A stretch of DNA of 64,000 nucleotides from Ophiosphaerella korrae. Its lineage: Eukaryota; Ascomycota; Dothideomycetes; Pleosporales; Phaeosphaeriaceae. Of the stretch, positions 31,263-42,795 are shown in pieces (position 1 is the first letter of the stretch; each line of letters opens with the position of its first letter). The DNA lies in assembly GCA_028456385.1 (NCBI GenBank), contig JALNQF010000053.1, positions 62,001 to 126,000 of the forward strand. The letters run 5' to 3'. The notes below the pieces were generated by a model. It searched no databases and had not been told where the DNA came from. It saw only the letters and a program-made list of their open reading frames with translations. Both the position numbers and the translations under genes were made by a program.

Positions 31263-32456
31263 TCACCTATTATTTCTCTCTTCCAGATCTTTCTCCTTTG
31301 GATCTCCAATGCCATCCTCGTTGATTGCAAACAAACAGTCACTTTCCGGTAAGCATGGGCTGTCGTATATCTTGCATACTCGCGTTTCTCCTCTTCCCTT
31401 CCGTAAGCTCAATCGAGTAGTACTGGCGTGAGCGATAATGTTACCGCCAATGGGCTTCTTCGGGTCCGGATTAAACATTGCGCTAGGGCCGCCATCAACT
31501 TGCGCAACAACCTGGTTGGTGATAATAACCGCAATGCCAAACTCATCCGCAAGGCGTTGCAGCGTACGCATGAACTTTGCAAGATGCGTCTGTCGGCTCG
31601 AAAGCTCACCACGGCCTGCGAAGTCGGTTCGGTATAACGAGGTTGCTGAGTCGACAATAAGAAGGGAGAAACGTGTCTCAGTCATCATCTGTGCAGCCTG
31701 GTTGAGGAGCTCCAGTTGATGGTCAGAATTGTAGGCACGCGCATACGCAACATTATCGAGAACTTCTTCGCCAGATAACCCAAAGCGATTTGCAACTGCT
31801 AGACAGCGTACAGGTCGAAAAGTGCCCTCGGTATCAATATACAAACATTTACCTTCGCCACCACCCATGTCGAAGGGAAGCTGGCATGTTACAGCCAATG
31901 TGTGGCAGATCTGACTCTTCCCCGTCCTAAATTCACCAAAAATTTCGGTTATGGATCCTGTCTCAATGCCGCCCGCCAACAGTGTATCGAGTTGTTTCGA
32001 ACCGGTCGTGATTGAGATGAGCTCACTTCTTCGTTGATGCATTTCAGTAGCAGTTGTGAAGCCCATAGGAACCAGTTTAGACGCTGCTATTTTGAGCGAT
32101 TGTTTGATTAGAAGGTAGGGCACACATACCCTCCGCAAGTAGCTTTGATGCTTTTTGTTCCGATATGCCTTTGATCTGTTCAAGTGCTCTTCGTGGGCTA
32201 TCTCTCATTAGCGGGGTACATTGAACGACGTGTACAACCTTACGTATACGCAATTGATTCCACGGTGTTGTAGCCACCATCTACAACAAGCTTAATGTCA
32301 CGCGCTGTCAATCCATTTACACCCTACACTAATCTCAGTCTCACACTTTCAGTACCCACGTTGCCATTACACACGTACCTCAAGCGCAGAAACCGGAGTT
32401 GGTGCACCTGGAGCGCCGGCTGCGCTGTCGTCATATTGCTCTTCTTCAGCACTCAT
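31263..32456 (-). CDS. rad51: Rad51 recombinase
   Basis: Four minus-strand exons: 32379-32456, 32244-32323, 32130-32197 and 31263-32086, giving 349 aa. The acidic N terminus ([10 protein letters not shown]) leads into the helix-hairpin-helix region [28 protein letters not shown]...[13 protein letters not shown]. The ATPase core has Walker [10 protein letters not shown] (about residues 122-130), Walker [26 protein letters not shown], the L1/L2 loop region and the conserved [13 protein letters not shown]. Rad51 forms filaments on single-stranded DNA for homologous pairing in repair and meiosis. The three introns (55, 46 and 43 bp) are among the shortest in the window; all are GT-AG and keep the frame. 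Confidence 0.97.
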
Positions 32457-32765
32457 ACTGTAAGTTTGTTTGGGAAAGTAGGGCGTAGGTTTGCGACCGA
32501 GTTGAGTTGAAATGTGCGAGATATGTTGGGCGGAGTGGCGAAGGCTGCCACGTCGGCGCGCGCAATTAAACATCAAATTCAAGTTAGCGCAAACGCGCTA
32601 TCACATGACTTCGGGTGCATCCTGTTGGTAGTGGCCCGACAGCCCGATTCATTGAAGAGGCCAATACACGATATAAGATGCCAGGCTCGTTGTTGATTTG
32701 TCTATTATTGCTGTCTAGCTACATAATCTTCTATTCCATGCTGGACCATCAGGGCCCAGTGAGAT

Positions 32766-33849
32766 CTACTCGTCGTCGCCGAAGAAGACCTTGATGGGTA
32801 ACCAGGCATCACCGCAGACCTTGAAGCGTTCAGGAAGTGAATCAATCTCCTTGACCTCCTCATCGGTCAACTCCCAGTCATCAAGCTCAAAGTTGCCTTG
32901 GATGCGTGACGCAGTAACCGACTTAGGAATAACTGAAGTACCCCTCTGAAGGCCCCACATGAGCAGAACTTGCTGCACAGATTTACCTTTACTCTCCGCG
33001 AGTTTCTTTAGCTTCTCGTTTTTATATAAAGGAGAATCAGTGGAGCCGAGGCAGGAGTACGCAGTGGCGTGGATGCCCTTTTGTTTGCAATAATCGAGGA
33101 GTTTAGGGCTAAAAGAGGTTAGAGACACTAGATGCGAAAATTGAAATAGCAAAACTTACGAAGGGTTATTAGGGTGCAGTTCGATCTGATTTACTGCAGG
33201 TGTTGTCTTGAAGCGGGAGTCAGCGAACAGCTTCTCAAGATTCTTGATGGCAAAGTTCGAAACTCCAATGTTTTTGACACGGCCAGACTCGGGGAGTTTC
33301 TGGAGCTCAGCCCAGGTATCAAGGAAGTTCCAGTCCGGGTAGTGCTTCTTGAGGTCATCTGGGTCGGTGGATGATGGCCAATGCTACATGTTTGTTAGGC
33401 GATAGTCAAGCATAGGATTTACTGCAAACTCACCATCAGGTACAGGTCGACATAATCTACGCCCAAGCTTTTAAGCGAGCTATTGATACCCTCTTCAACG
33501 CGTTTGTGCCATGGGTTGTCGAGCTTAGTGGTGATCCAGATCTGCTCACGAGGAACACCAGAGTCCTTGATTCCCTCGCCAACTTCCTTCTCGTTGCGAT
33601 AGGCCAGCGCAGTGTCGATATGGCGATAGCCACTCTGAAGTGCAGCCTTCACAGCTTGGCGGACCTCACCAGGTTTTGACTGCCATGTTCCGAGACCAAT
33701 CGCTGGAATCTTTGCGCCTGTGTTGAGCTACATTTCAAATCGTCAATTGTGTTTCCTAATGGCAAACTAAGAACTTTTCTCAAGCTCCCGAGTCGCTGAA
33801 TTGTTAAACATACCGTGAAGCTCTCTTGAGTCCACTTCTTAGGTGCCAT
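32766..33849 (-). CDS. Aldo-keto reductase
   Basis: Minus-strand exons 33814-33849, 33434-33727, 33160-33383 and 32766-33108 give 298 aa, a (beta/alpha)8 barrel of the usual AKR size. Splicing restores [19 protein letters not shown], the catalytic Asp and Tyr in [11 protein letters not shown], the Lys in ITTKL and the His in YLMHWPSS, completing the D-Y-K-H tetrad. NADPH-binding residues are in [12 protein letters not shown]. The protein reduces aldehydes or sugars; it resembles fungal glycerol/xylose-type reductases, but the substrate is not decided by sequence. The ends of exon 1 and exon 2 carry donors GTATGT and GTGAGT. The 86-bp first intron has no clear strong branch site. Confidence 0.93.
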
Positions 33850-34442
33850 TCTAACTAGTGTACGAAGTATATATTTGAAAGGTATGTGGTTGTAGAGGGA
33901 AAGAGTAAAATTGCAGAGACAAGAAGGACGAAAGATATGAAGGGCTTGTCTGCTCAATACTGCTACTTACGTCAGGTCCCCACCCAGTCCATGTTCAGGA
34001 ACTTCCTCTACCACCGGATGATATCGATCGCGGGCTTTCCACCAATCTTTTAGTAGAGAGGCCGTAACCACAGGGAAGTGGGGTGTTGGAAAGTGGGGCA
34101 AGTGTTAGGCGCTAGAGCGAGATAGGAAATCGAAACAGCCCTTTTGCCATGGCCAGGTACATTCTACAAACCCTCATTCTCAGGCTTAATCATTGGCTAC
34201 GTCAAGACAAAGAATACTACCTATGGGGCCATGTAAAGCATATGGGGAAATATGATTTATTGAACGTCTGACATCTCGCCCATCCACTTTAAAATCCTCC
34301 GGTCTGCTGCGATCAAGTTCGGACAATTGCCGTGTCCGGCCTACTTCCAACGTCACTCTCCAACCACAACGTCTAAGCATCATTCCAACTCAACAATCAC
34401 CTTTGCACCATTGGCACTTTGCATTTAGTTGCATGATCCAGC
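33850..34442. promoter_or_regulatory. Divergent spacer (aldo-keto reductase / Fyv6-like)
   Basis: 593 bp with both promoters. GTGGGG repeats near 34078-34102 are the only local pattern. No gene is seen. Confidence 0.4.
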
Positions 34443-35156
34443 ATGTCATCAGGCTTTGTGAGTGGCGGGACTGTGGACAATCCCACGGAGCGGGATGACG
34501 AGTGGCGAAAGGCTCAAGCAGAGCTTGAAGCTGCCCGCACAGCAAAAGCAGACCTAGCAGCGCAGCATAACGGAAAGAGCTTGTTCGAGATATTACAAGA
34601 AAATAAAGATAAGAAGCAGGCCGAATTTGAAGAGAAGGCTCGATACAAACTACACGTGTCGCTTAATGACGATGAAGCGGATTACTTGGATTCAATCGAG
34701 GAGAAGAAACGGAAAGAGGAAGCGCAAGTGAGGAAGGATACCAGAGATCAACTTGAAGCATTTAAAAGACAGCAAGAGGCGGCCGAGAAAATGGCGCTAG
34801 AAGAATTAGGGACAGACGCTCCACAGGAAGACAGAGCACAGTGGAATGCGCCTGGGCGTAAGCGGAAAAAGGGGCCTGAGACTTCTCTTGTGGTGGGCGT
34901 GAAGTTGAAAAGGCCAAATTCAAAGGCCGGCCAAGAACACCCCAATAATGCTGGCAAAGCCTCACAGTTAGGGAAGGGTGTCTGGGTTGGTGGCGAGAAA
35001 ATGCTACCAACCATTGAAGCAAACAAAAGTACCACTGCGAAACCTACACATCCGGCAATTGGAAATACGAAAGCAAAATTAACAGTTCCTATGCCTAAAC
35101 CTGCCAATTCATTGTCGCTCGGTTTGGGGTATGCATCATCCGATGATGAAAATTAG
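34443..35156 (+). CDS. FAM192A/Fyv6 N-terminal domain protein
   Basis: One exon, 237 aa. MSSGFVSGGT, followed by charged helices with NGKSLFEILQENKDKKQAEFEEK and YKLHVSLNDDEADYLDSIEEKKRKEE, is the conserved FAM192A/Fyv6 (NIP30) N-terminal domain. The yeast member Fyv6 acts in the second step of splicing, and the human member PIP30 binds the PA28-gamma proteasome activator; which role holds here cannot be read from sequence. The middle has a basic nuclear-signal-like GRKRKKGPE, and the C terminus is short and acidic (ASSDDEN). The start at 34443 is the first ATG after an upstream stop and fits the conserved N terminus. Confidence 0.88.
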   Translation: MSSGFVSGGTVDNPTERDDEWRKAQAELEAARTAKADLAAQHNGKSLFEILQENKDKKQAEFEEKARYKLHVSLNDDEADYLDSIEEKKRKEEAQVRKDTRDQLEAFKRQQEAAEKMALEELGTDAPQEDRAQWNAPGRKRKKGPETSLVVGVKLKRPNSKAGQEHPNNAGKASQLGKGVWVGGEKMLPTIEANKSTTAKPTHPAIGNTKAKLTVPMPKPANSLSLGLGYASSDDEN

Positions 35157-36129
35157 ACTCTTGCTATACTGCAAGTATAAGCATAACCTAATGCGAGCGT
35201 GCTAGATGATACATGATACGGCCAATTAATGCTATCAGCATGGCTGTATAATAAACTGTGAGCTTATCTCCAGCACTACCTATTCTGCGACGGTCACACA
35301 ACAGGGGGTTGCGGAACCTTCAGCTGCTATAAGTTGATCAAGCGAGGCCAACATATAAATACCTAATAGCAAGAATCAACCATACTATGAATACTTTCAT
35401 TTATGACTTTAGGATTGGTGATGAATACGGTGTATTGTGAGCTGAGAGTGAGAGTGAGACAGTTCAAGGGTTGAGAAACGTGCAAGCTGTAGGTAGGTGC
35501 ACAACGCATCACTACAATATCAACGATCAAATTTCCCGGACTGTATTAAATGGTTTAGAGTAGGAAGATACTATTATCTTCCCACGCAAAGGCGATTTGC
35601 ACTTTGCGGTCAGGTGTATCGAGTGTAAATTTACGAGCATCACCATCGATCCTAGTCATTAGTGACTATGAAATTTCGGTAAAACTTATATAATTAGATA
35701 CCTATCCGAGTAACGGGACATGGGGTCGATGCGGAAGGATCATGACGGGAGATCTCCGATTGCCCAAGCAGGGTGCGGGAGGCACAACCGAAATACCTAC
35801 CTGGCGATCTGCACGTAACCTTGCCAGCAACAGCACTTCAAGCGGGCCAGCAGTTCAGGAAATAAATAACTCACTTCACTTACAAACATGGGAAACAATG
35901 ATTTGAAATACATCACACAGGTACCTGACGGTGAACATCTACTGAACAATGAGAGACTTTTACGCTAAGTGTGGACAACCTCGTTGAGAAATTTGATTAT
36001 CGTTATCCACAAAATGACTTCCTCAACAGTATATATGCTTCGACACCAACCTACTAAACTCCCTAAAATCCGTACACCTAGAAGTAAAATCTACTACGCG
36101 CAAGCAGCGCCATGATATCATATCTGGGC
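35157..36129. other. Convergent intergenic spacer, 1.0 kb
   Basis: This lies between the 3' ends of the Fyv6-like and chitin deacetylase genes. No domain-bearing frame, RNA or repeat is seen. Confidence 0.5.
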
Positions 36130-38619
36130 TTAGTACTTGTTGTTGTAGCTGTACTTGGTATCGCAGCCAGATTTGGCACTTGAACACCTGCCGCTGTCGA
36201 GGCAGCAGCATTCAACCTTGTTGCCGAAGGGGTCCTTGTAGCCAGCACCTGGAAGGTTGTTAATATTGAGGTAAGGATGTGAATTTGAGGAGGGTTACTT
36301 ACAGGTCTGGCCACCGTTGTCCTTGCCGCACTTGCCGTCCTTGCTGACAGGTGGTCCAGTGGGGGTAGGAGTAGGAGTAGCCTTGTCATCATCACAGGGA
36401 GTGGAGCTAGGCTTGACCAAAGTCGACATTGTGGAGGGATTACCTTGAGAAGGGTAGATGTTGTCGCTGGTGGCAGTCTTGGAGGCGCTGGGGGTAGGTG
36501 TCTTTGTGGGTTGCACGCCAGGGCTAGTAGCAGAAGGCGTGGCGGACTTGTTAGTGGAGAGCTGAACAGATGCGGATGAAGTCTTGGAGACATGAGCGGA
36601 GGAAGAGACGCCATTGCTGACAGATGAGGAAGCAGAGGCAGAAGCCGATGCTGAAACCGACGCGGAAGATTGTCTAACGGTTGGAGTAGCAGATTGGGAA
36701 ACGGAGGCACCAGACTTAGAGACTGATGCCGATGAGAAAGCAGCTGATGAAGTCTTGCTTACGGAAGCAGAGGCACTTGCGGAAGCGCTGGCGGAGACGG
36801 ATCGTGAGACTGAGGCACTGGTGGATGCTGATCGCGAAACCGAGGCAGATGCGCTGGCAGAAGCAGATCCGGAAACTGAGGCAGAGGCAGAGGCCGATGC
36901 TGACGCTGATCGGGAGGCCGAAGCAGAGACTGATCGAGAGACTGAAGAGGCTGACTGAGAAACTGATGCAGATGCGCTTGCCGATGCTAAGGAGCTGACG
37001 GAAGCAGATTGGGAGACTGAAGATACGCTGGAGCTAGAGCCCGAAGTTCCGCAGTTACCATAGAGGGGGTTGCAAGTGGCGCCGCAGTAGTCCTCAGTGT
37101 TACCACAGAAGTTATACTGAGAGCAGCACTCTGCCTTGACACCATCAATAACGAAACCCTTGCAGGTCTTGCCGGCGGCAGATCCGCAATCTCCATCAAT
37201 AGATGTTGGCAGGGAGATAGTGGGCGAGGGAGCTGCGGAAGTTCGGCTTACGCTGACAGAGCTGGAGATGGAGAGAGATGGCTGAGCACCGCACTTGCCG
37301 AAGAGAGGGTTGCAACCAGTACCGCAGTGGTCGTTGGTGCGACCGCACCAGCCGGACGCCGAGCAGCACTCGCTGATACCATCAGGCCCGACAAATCCAA
37401 CGCAAGACTGGCCTTTGCCATCGGTGCTGCTACCGCATCGGCCATCAACAGAGCTGGGTCCGGTAGGGGTTGGGACGGGAGCAGAAGTTGAGGAACTGGC
37501 GCTGGGTCGAACGCCAGGGGTGGAGTCACGGTACCAGTTCTTGGCGGGGTCGTTCATACACTCTCCAACAGTGACAGCAGTGAAGCCGTTGCTGTAGATG
37601 TAATCAAGCATGTACTTGGTCAAATCCTGTGCAGTAAGCTGATGGATGTCGTGGGCAATTGCAAGCTGGTCACCGTTGGGTTTGGCAGAGTCAACCCCCT
37701 TCTTGAAGTTCGCCTTGGCGATCTCGATCTTCTCCTTAGTTAGCTGGTTGTAGTCGTCGGTGTCAAGATCGAATGAAGTGATGACGTATCCGAGCTTCTT
37801 CATGTCATCCATGCAAGGTCCTGTAATGCAAGCAGAGTACGGGGGACGCATGTATGTAGGATATTTTCCAATGATGTTGCGGAGAGCCATCTCATTCTTG
37901 ATCATTTGATCGTAACGTTGTGCTGAGGTGATTTCGTCCAAGTTCTGGTGGGACCAGGTATGGCTGGCGACTTGATGACCATTGGCATACATTTTCTGGA
38001 TGACGCCGCTCCAGTTTTCATCAATGGCGCCCTTGCCAATGTTGTTACCCGTGATGAAGAAGGTTGCCTTACCGCCACGCGCTTCGAACTGGGCCATGAC
38101 TTCTTCAGTGTAGATGTATGGGCCATCGTCATAGGTGACAGCAACGGTCTTGGGCTTCAAGCACGAACGGATACCGACACCACCATAAGCAATGTTTCCA
38201 AGTTGCGTACGAGCATCATCCTTGGTGCTGGGTCCAATGGGAGTTTTGTTAGCATCGCAACCTGGGCCAAAGGCGAACTGGCAATCAGGGGCAGCGCAGT
38301 ATTCAGTCCCTGTACCACAATAACCCTGATATTAGTCAGCATCGAGGTCTCAAAGAAATCAACAAAATCTTACTTCAGTCGAGCAGCATAGACCGGCACC
38401 GCAGGATTTACCGTTACCCTGTTTACCGCAGCGCTCGTCACTCTGGCGAGCCTTGAACTGAGGAGCAGCAACATGGCTAGCTTGCTGGTGGCCAGCCCAT
38501 GGGCTCCTGGCCTTCAGGTTCTTGGGCATACCAAACATCTTGGGAGCTCCAGAATTATCTCCATGGGCAGCCACGAGAGGCGCCACCAAAGAGGCGGCGA
38601 AAACGTCAGAGAAACGCAT
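36130..38619 (-). CDS. Secreted chitin deacetylase with four CBM18-like modules
   Basis: Minus-strand exons 38374-38619, 36304-38325 and 36130-36249 give 795 aa. A signal peptide (MRFSDVFAASLVAPLVAAHG) sets the start. Next is a first chitin-binding-like module (CGKQGNGKSCGAGLCCSTEGYCGTG); a NodB deacetylase domain (about 138-350) with TYDDGPY, ASHTWSH, MRPPYS, DLDTDDY and IAHDIH, so the metal-binding Asp and His residues are present; two clear CBM18 modules (ECCSASGWCGRTNDHCG and ECCSQYNFCGNTEDYCG); a Ser/Ala-rich repeat of about 200 residues; and a last cysteine-rich module revealed by the 3' intron (36250-36303), with ECCCLDSGRC. It likely removes acetyl groups from wall chitin, giving chitosan, and stays bound to the wall. 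CBM18-type binding is inferred from cysteine spacing. Confidence 0.93.
36560..37050 (-). repeat. SASASVS-type low-complexity repeat in chitin deacetylase
   Basis: About 160 codons of alternating Ser and Ala with SVSRS, SVSQS and SVSKS units repeat at the DNA level. Such a mucin-like, probably O-glycosylated stalk may vary in length between strains. Confidence 0.85.
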
Positions 38620-40397
38620 AGTTTTGTCGAATGCTGTGCGAGATGTTGTATTATATTTTTTTTTTTCAAAAACGACAGGTTGGTTGAAAGCGAGTGTGGT
38701 CAATTCGATAACGAATTAAAAGGCGATAAGTTCAAACGAGTGACAGGCGCCTGCAAACGTGCAATGACGAGCAAAATGGGTGAAGGATAGCAAAGAGAGG
38801 CAACAGCAAATCCTTATATTGACAATGCCATCGGGGCCACTCCGGTGTGAGACGTGGCGCACCGTTAGGGAGTAATGGCACCCGCTAGCTGTTTGTAGTC
38901 AGCTCACAGCCAAGATTTTGGGCTGAAGTAAGTCATGTCAACACGGATACGAAGTCGAATGGAGACTGATGTGTGTGAGTCCAGCGTCTAGGTAGACCGG
39001 AACGGCAGCATTTACCAGACTCTGCATAGTCAACTATTTCCTACCATCTTTGCTCCACTGAAAGTCGAGTCCTACTCTAGTCCGTGAAAGCAAATGCTTG
39101 TAGCTTGATCTACCCCAGGGTTCGAGATAAATTAGGATGTGCATAGGTACCAAAAACGGGTAAAAAGGGGACGAGGTTAACCCGCTTTGTATGCCCAGGC
39201 TTGTGGTAAGCCAGACACAGGGAAAATAAAAATAGGACTACTGGCCCGGTTCCGTCGCTAAAGTCGATCTTATGCGCTAATGCAGTAAGGCTGCCTCCAG
39301 CCTAGCCAGCAAGCGAATTTGCGCCTGGCGGTTTGCCCGCGGCAACAAGCAGTTGACAACACTAACAGCTGTTCGGAAGTGTGATTACCTTGTCATTTAT
39401 CCTCCAGCGGTGGCAGACATATTGAGTGAGGTGACAACTCCTGAAGATTTGGCTATGAATGACTCTGCACAGCTGTACAGCAAGTTGCAGCAAATGCAGC
39501 TCAGGCACACAGTCTACATGCGGTCTAGGTCGAAACACTTTTTTATTACTCGGGTTGATGTCTGTCGGGCCATCCTGTCACATTTCAGCACACAGCCACT
39601 CGATCCTTACAAGGTACTTTCGTCATATCACAGCGTGAGGAAGCCGCGTGCAAAACACGAGGAGGCCATGCACCTGAACTTAGCTAAGACTGATGACTTG
39701 TCGATAAAGATTTCCCCCTGGTGCTGCTCAAGCTTGTGGTGCTTGTCTGTTCTTGAGCCAGTTGTATTGATCCTACCAAGTAAGCGCTGTTGAGCATGAA
39801 AAAAGCCCTCGACCCTTGATTCGGTGCATCCCTGACCCTAATAGCTTCATTTCCACATACGCACTCTTGGCAGTGAATGCCAAGTGCGTAGGAGGCTTCT
39901 CCCTGGTCCTTTTATCCCAATCTCAATTCAACAATGTCTCGAGCGGCAACTGTCACCGTGAAAATCTCATTTGTGGCGTTCCCTATTTCCACCATTTCTT
40001 CTGCCCTTTTCCCGAAATCGTCGCTCGACAACGGCCCATCTACGATGCGCCCTGGCGCTAACATGAGACAAGCCAGCCGCCGAACGCTAGCGGCTCTTGG
40101 TATTGCACCACGTTGCACTAAAACGTTCTGAAGTCAAGGACTGCATGTGTCTATTCTACTGCAGCTAGGGGTATATTATGACGCCATGTGACATCGCCAC
40201 AAAGTCACTGGGGAATTGGGTGAGCCTAGGCCACAGCACTATCACTACCAACTCATTAAATGCACAAGAAATATACGACTTGTTGAAATATATGACGTCT
40301 TATAATGAATTTATCTGGGTATCATAATATGTATAATTTCGTTGTCACTGTTACACCCATTTCGCAAATCTTTGCCGTGGAAGATAATGCGCAGCCG
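38620..40397. other. Intergenic, 1.8 kb, no confident gene
   Basis: Chitin deacetylase promoter plus unassigned sequence. A 146-codon frame (39353-39793) starts with TTG and lacks recognisable domains. Another of 65 codons starts at 39934. I do not call either. A poly-T run is at 38659-38668. Confidence 0.5.
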
Positions 40398-42573
40398 TTA
40401 TTTCTTCAAAGTCTTTAGTAAAGGGGCGATCCTTGCTCTTTTACTTAACCCTACACGATACGTAACTTTATTTTTGATAGTAGGAGAACGGCTTGATGGT
40501 TTCGTCGACTTCTCTGGGACATGGGATTCTGCAGATGGAGAGGACGCTGTTGAAGCAGATATGGCCGCGGCTACGGCTATGTCTGTAGCAAGATGGTTGA
40601 TAATTGTAGTAGCCTTTTGATTACCACTGTGTGTGCCTGGTAGTTCAATCTCCTGGATACCTTCACTTGACTCTTCTCGGTGTTCTTCACCTGCTTGTTG
40701 TAGCATCTCTTGTTCAACTTTGGCAGGCAATGTAGCATTGTTTGTCTTCTTTGGTCTGCCTCGCCGTTTTTTCTTCTCAATTGCCATTTCAGGTATAGTA
40801 GTCATTTCAGGTGCCGACTCAGACTCTGGAATTCCTGTTGTGGTCTTTCGCCGCTTTGCCTTTGTTGCAGAGACGCTTGGTGAACTCAGGTTGAGTGGTG
40901 ATGCGGATTTTGGCGACTTGAGAGGTATAACTACCTGTACTTGAGGACTCTTCGCAGTCACCAATGGAGGCATGGTTACATTAGAAAGCGAATCTATGCC
41001 ATCTATTGCGGTTGTTTCGGTTAGAGGCTTGCCTGCCGCACTCGAATCGTTTGAGACATCCATGTCTGCGACTATCGGACTCAGTTCACCTCCTTTATTC
41101 ATTGAGGCTTTCTCAGTCTCTCCTAATCTCTCCTCATGCAATGGCCTTGATCTTCTGGAGGCAGATTTCTTGTTTGGTGTATTGGATGACGCTAGCTCAT
41201 CTTTGCCCATGCCGTTACCGATTAGCCAATCTATAGACTGAGTGACGTCACCATTGTGTTGCTTTAAAGCGAACCCCGTCGAGGTAGGTGTAAATCCCAT
41301 CTCACAAATCGTTTGTACTTTCTCAGGTGTTTTAATTCTGCCCTCGTCCCTTGACGGCCTTGTTGAGTAGGTGACAGCCGTGGTTTTGCGCCTCTTAGCC
41401 GCTTTCTCAGGCCTCACCGAGTAGTCCATTGGCTCCGGGATATCCATTTTCAGTGATCTTGATCGACTTGGCCTTGGTTTATATTGCTCTTTCGGGGGGT
41501 CGAAGATTGCGGAGTCTCCTTCTAGGTCAAAGATGGAGTGAGCTTGAAGTTCCTGCTGTTGTGATATTTGACGGGTCTTTTCAGAGGTAACTCTTCGTCT
41601 GCTCGTGTTCGAAGGAGGTGGCTCTAAATCTTCGTTCAAGTACGTGGCTTTGGATGGCGGCATAACTTTAATCGAATCTGCATGTTCAGGGTGAACTACC
41701 TGGACTCCCAACGGACTGCCTGTCAGTCTAATATCCGATTCGCGCGATCCTCGCAGTGAGTTGGAGGATTCATGGACATGATCAGAAATTCTTGAAAGGC
41801 ATTCGACCCTTGGCTCAGCCTGTGAGTCGCAAGGGTAAGATGGGTTGACATTCTCTGCGGGTGAATAGTTCAGAAGGTCTGACCAGGGCACCGAAGATTC
41901 GAGAGGAAGACGTCGAGCAGGCTCATTTGCATCATACTCTGTACCTATAAGTCCTGCCGTTACAAGACCCTGGAGCATTTGTTGTTGGGTGAGAGTGGCG
42001 TTTGGTATTGTGCTAGAAGGCGCAGGAAGTGGTGGTATATCGTGGTGGTCGATATCATTACGTTCTATACTTCCTGAAACTGAGGGGATGTCGCCAATCA
42101 GAGTTGTTTCATTATCGACTCTCTCAATAACAGGTAATTCGTTCAGCAATATTGTAGAGGAGGCGTCGCAGAGTGACTTTGAGTTGTGTTCATAAGTACC
42201 AATGTCTGTCTTTGGCAAGCCTGTGAGAGTTGACCTATGAAAATCGACATCGGCAAATGTTTTCCTTCTCTTGCTTCCATAATCAGGTAGTGAGACAGAA
42301 GATTGTGGCTCATGTTGACCAGGTAAAGCCAATAGGGCAGATGGTGACTGAAGATCATTGCGATGGGTCTCTGAAAATGCTCGTTTCAGGGATTCTAGGA
42401 GATGACCAGTAAGTACACGACTAATCATAATGTCAAAATGCGAACGTACCACTGGAGGACGCATCTTTGGTGTGTCCATACTGTGCACCAGACGCGTCTG
42501 TTGCTTTCAACGGTTCAGTTTCGAGTTCAAGATCTTCTTCAAACTCCTCATCGGAGTCTTGTACTACACGCAT
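40398..42573 (-). CDS. UBA-domain protein with AT-hook
   Basis: Minus-strand exons 42450-42573 and 40398-42394 give 706 aa. The N terminus (MRVVQDSDEEFEEDLELE) is acidic; the intron (42395-42449, GTACGT...CTCCTAG) joins it to ESLKRAFSETHRN. The middle is disordered. A UBA domain (about residues 394-432) reads VQTICEMGFTPTSTGFALKQ...SIDWLIGNG, with the MGF loop that contacts ubiquitin. An AT-hook (KKRRGRPKK) lies near residue 580, and several basic KRRKT clusters look like nuclear signals. A nuclear protein linking ubiquitin to DNA or chromatin is a fair inference; the function is not known to me. The gene is divergent from XAP5 across 222 bp. Confidence 0.82.
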
Positions 42574-42795
42574 ACTTCTTCTGCATGACGAGCAAGGACA
42601 CAGAAGAAGGATTAGTACCTTAGTCGAGTGGGTTGACGTGGGGTGCCCAATCTGTCACACGCGTCGCGTCTCACGCAATCACGGGACGAACCGCAGCTAC
42701 CTTGCCATTTGAGGTTAGTATAGTAGTGGTCATGTCTCTCAGGTCTTCAAACGTCTCAAGAGCCACCAACCCGATAACAAGCCAAAGTAGACGAG
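42574..42795. promoter_or_regulatory. Shared divergent promoter (UBA/AT-hook protein / XAP5)
   Basis: Only 222 bp lie between the two start codons, so the two nuclear-protein genes probably share control elements. No factor site is claimed. Confidence 0.5.

Noticed and set aside
36614..36958. Acidic repeat frame EAEADAETDAE on the plus strand
   Set aside because: It is the reverse-strand shadow of the Ser/Ala repeat of the chitin deacetylase.
39353..39793. 146-codon plus-strand frame upstream of the UBA gene
   Set aside because: It begins with TTG, has no domain or low-complexity signature of a real protein, and no homologue comes to mind. A true hypothetical gene is possible but unsupported.
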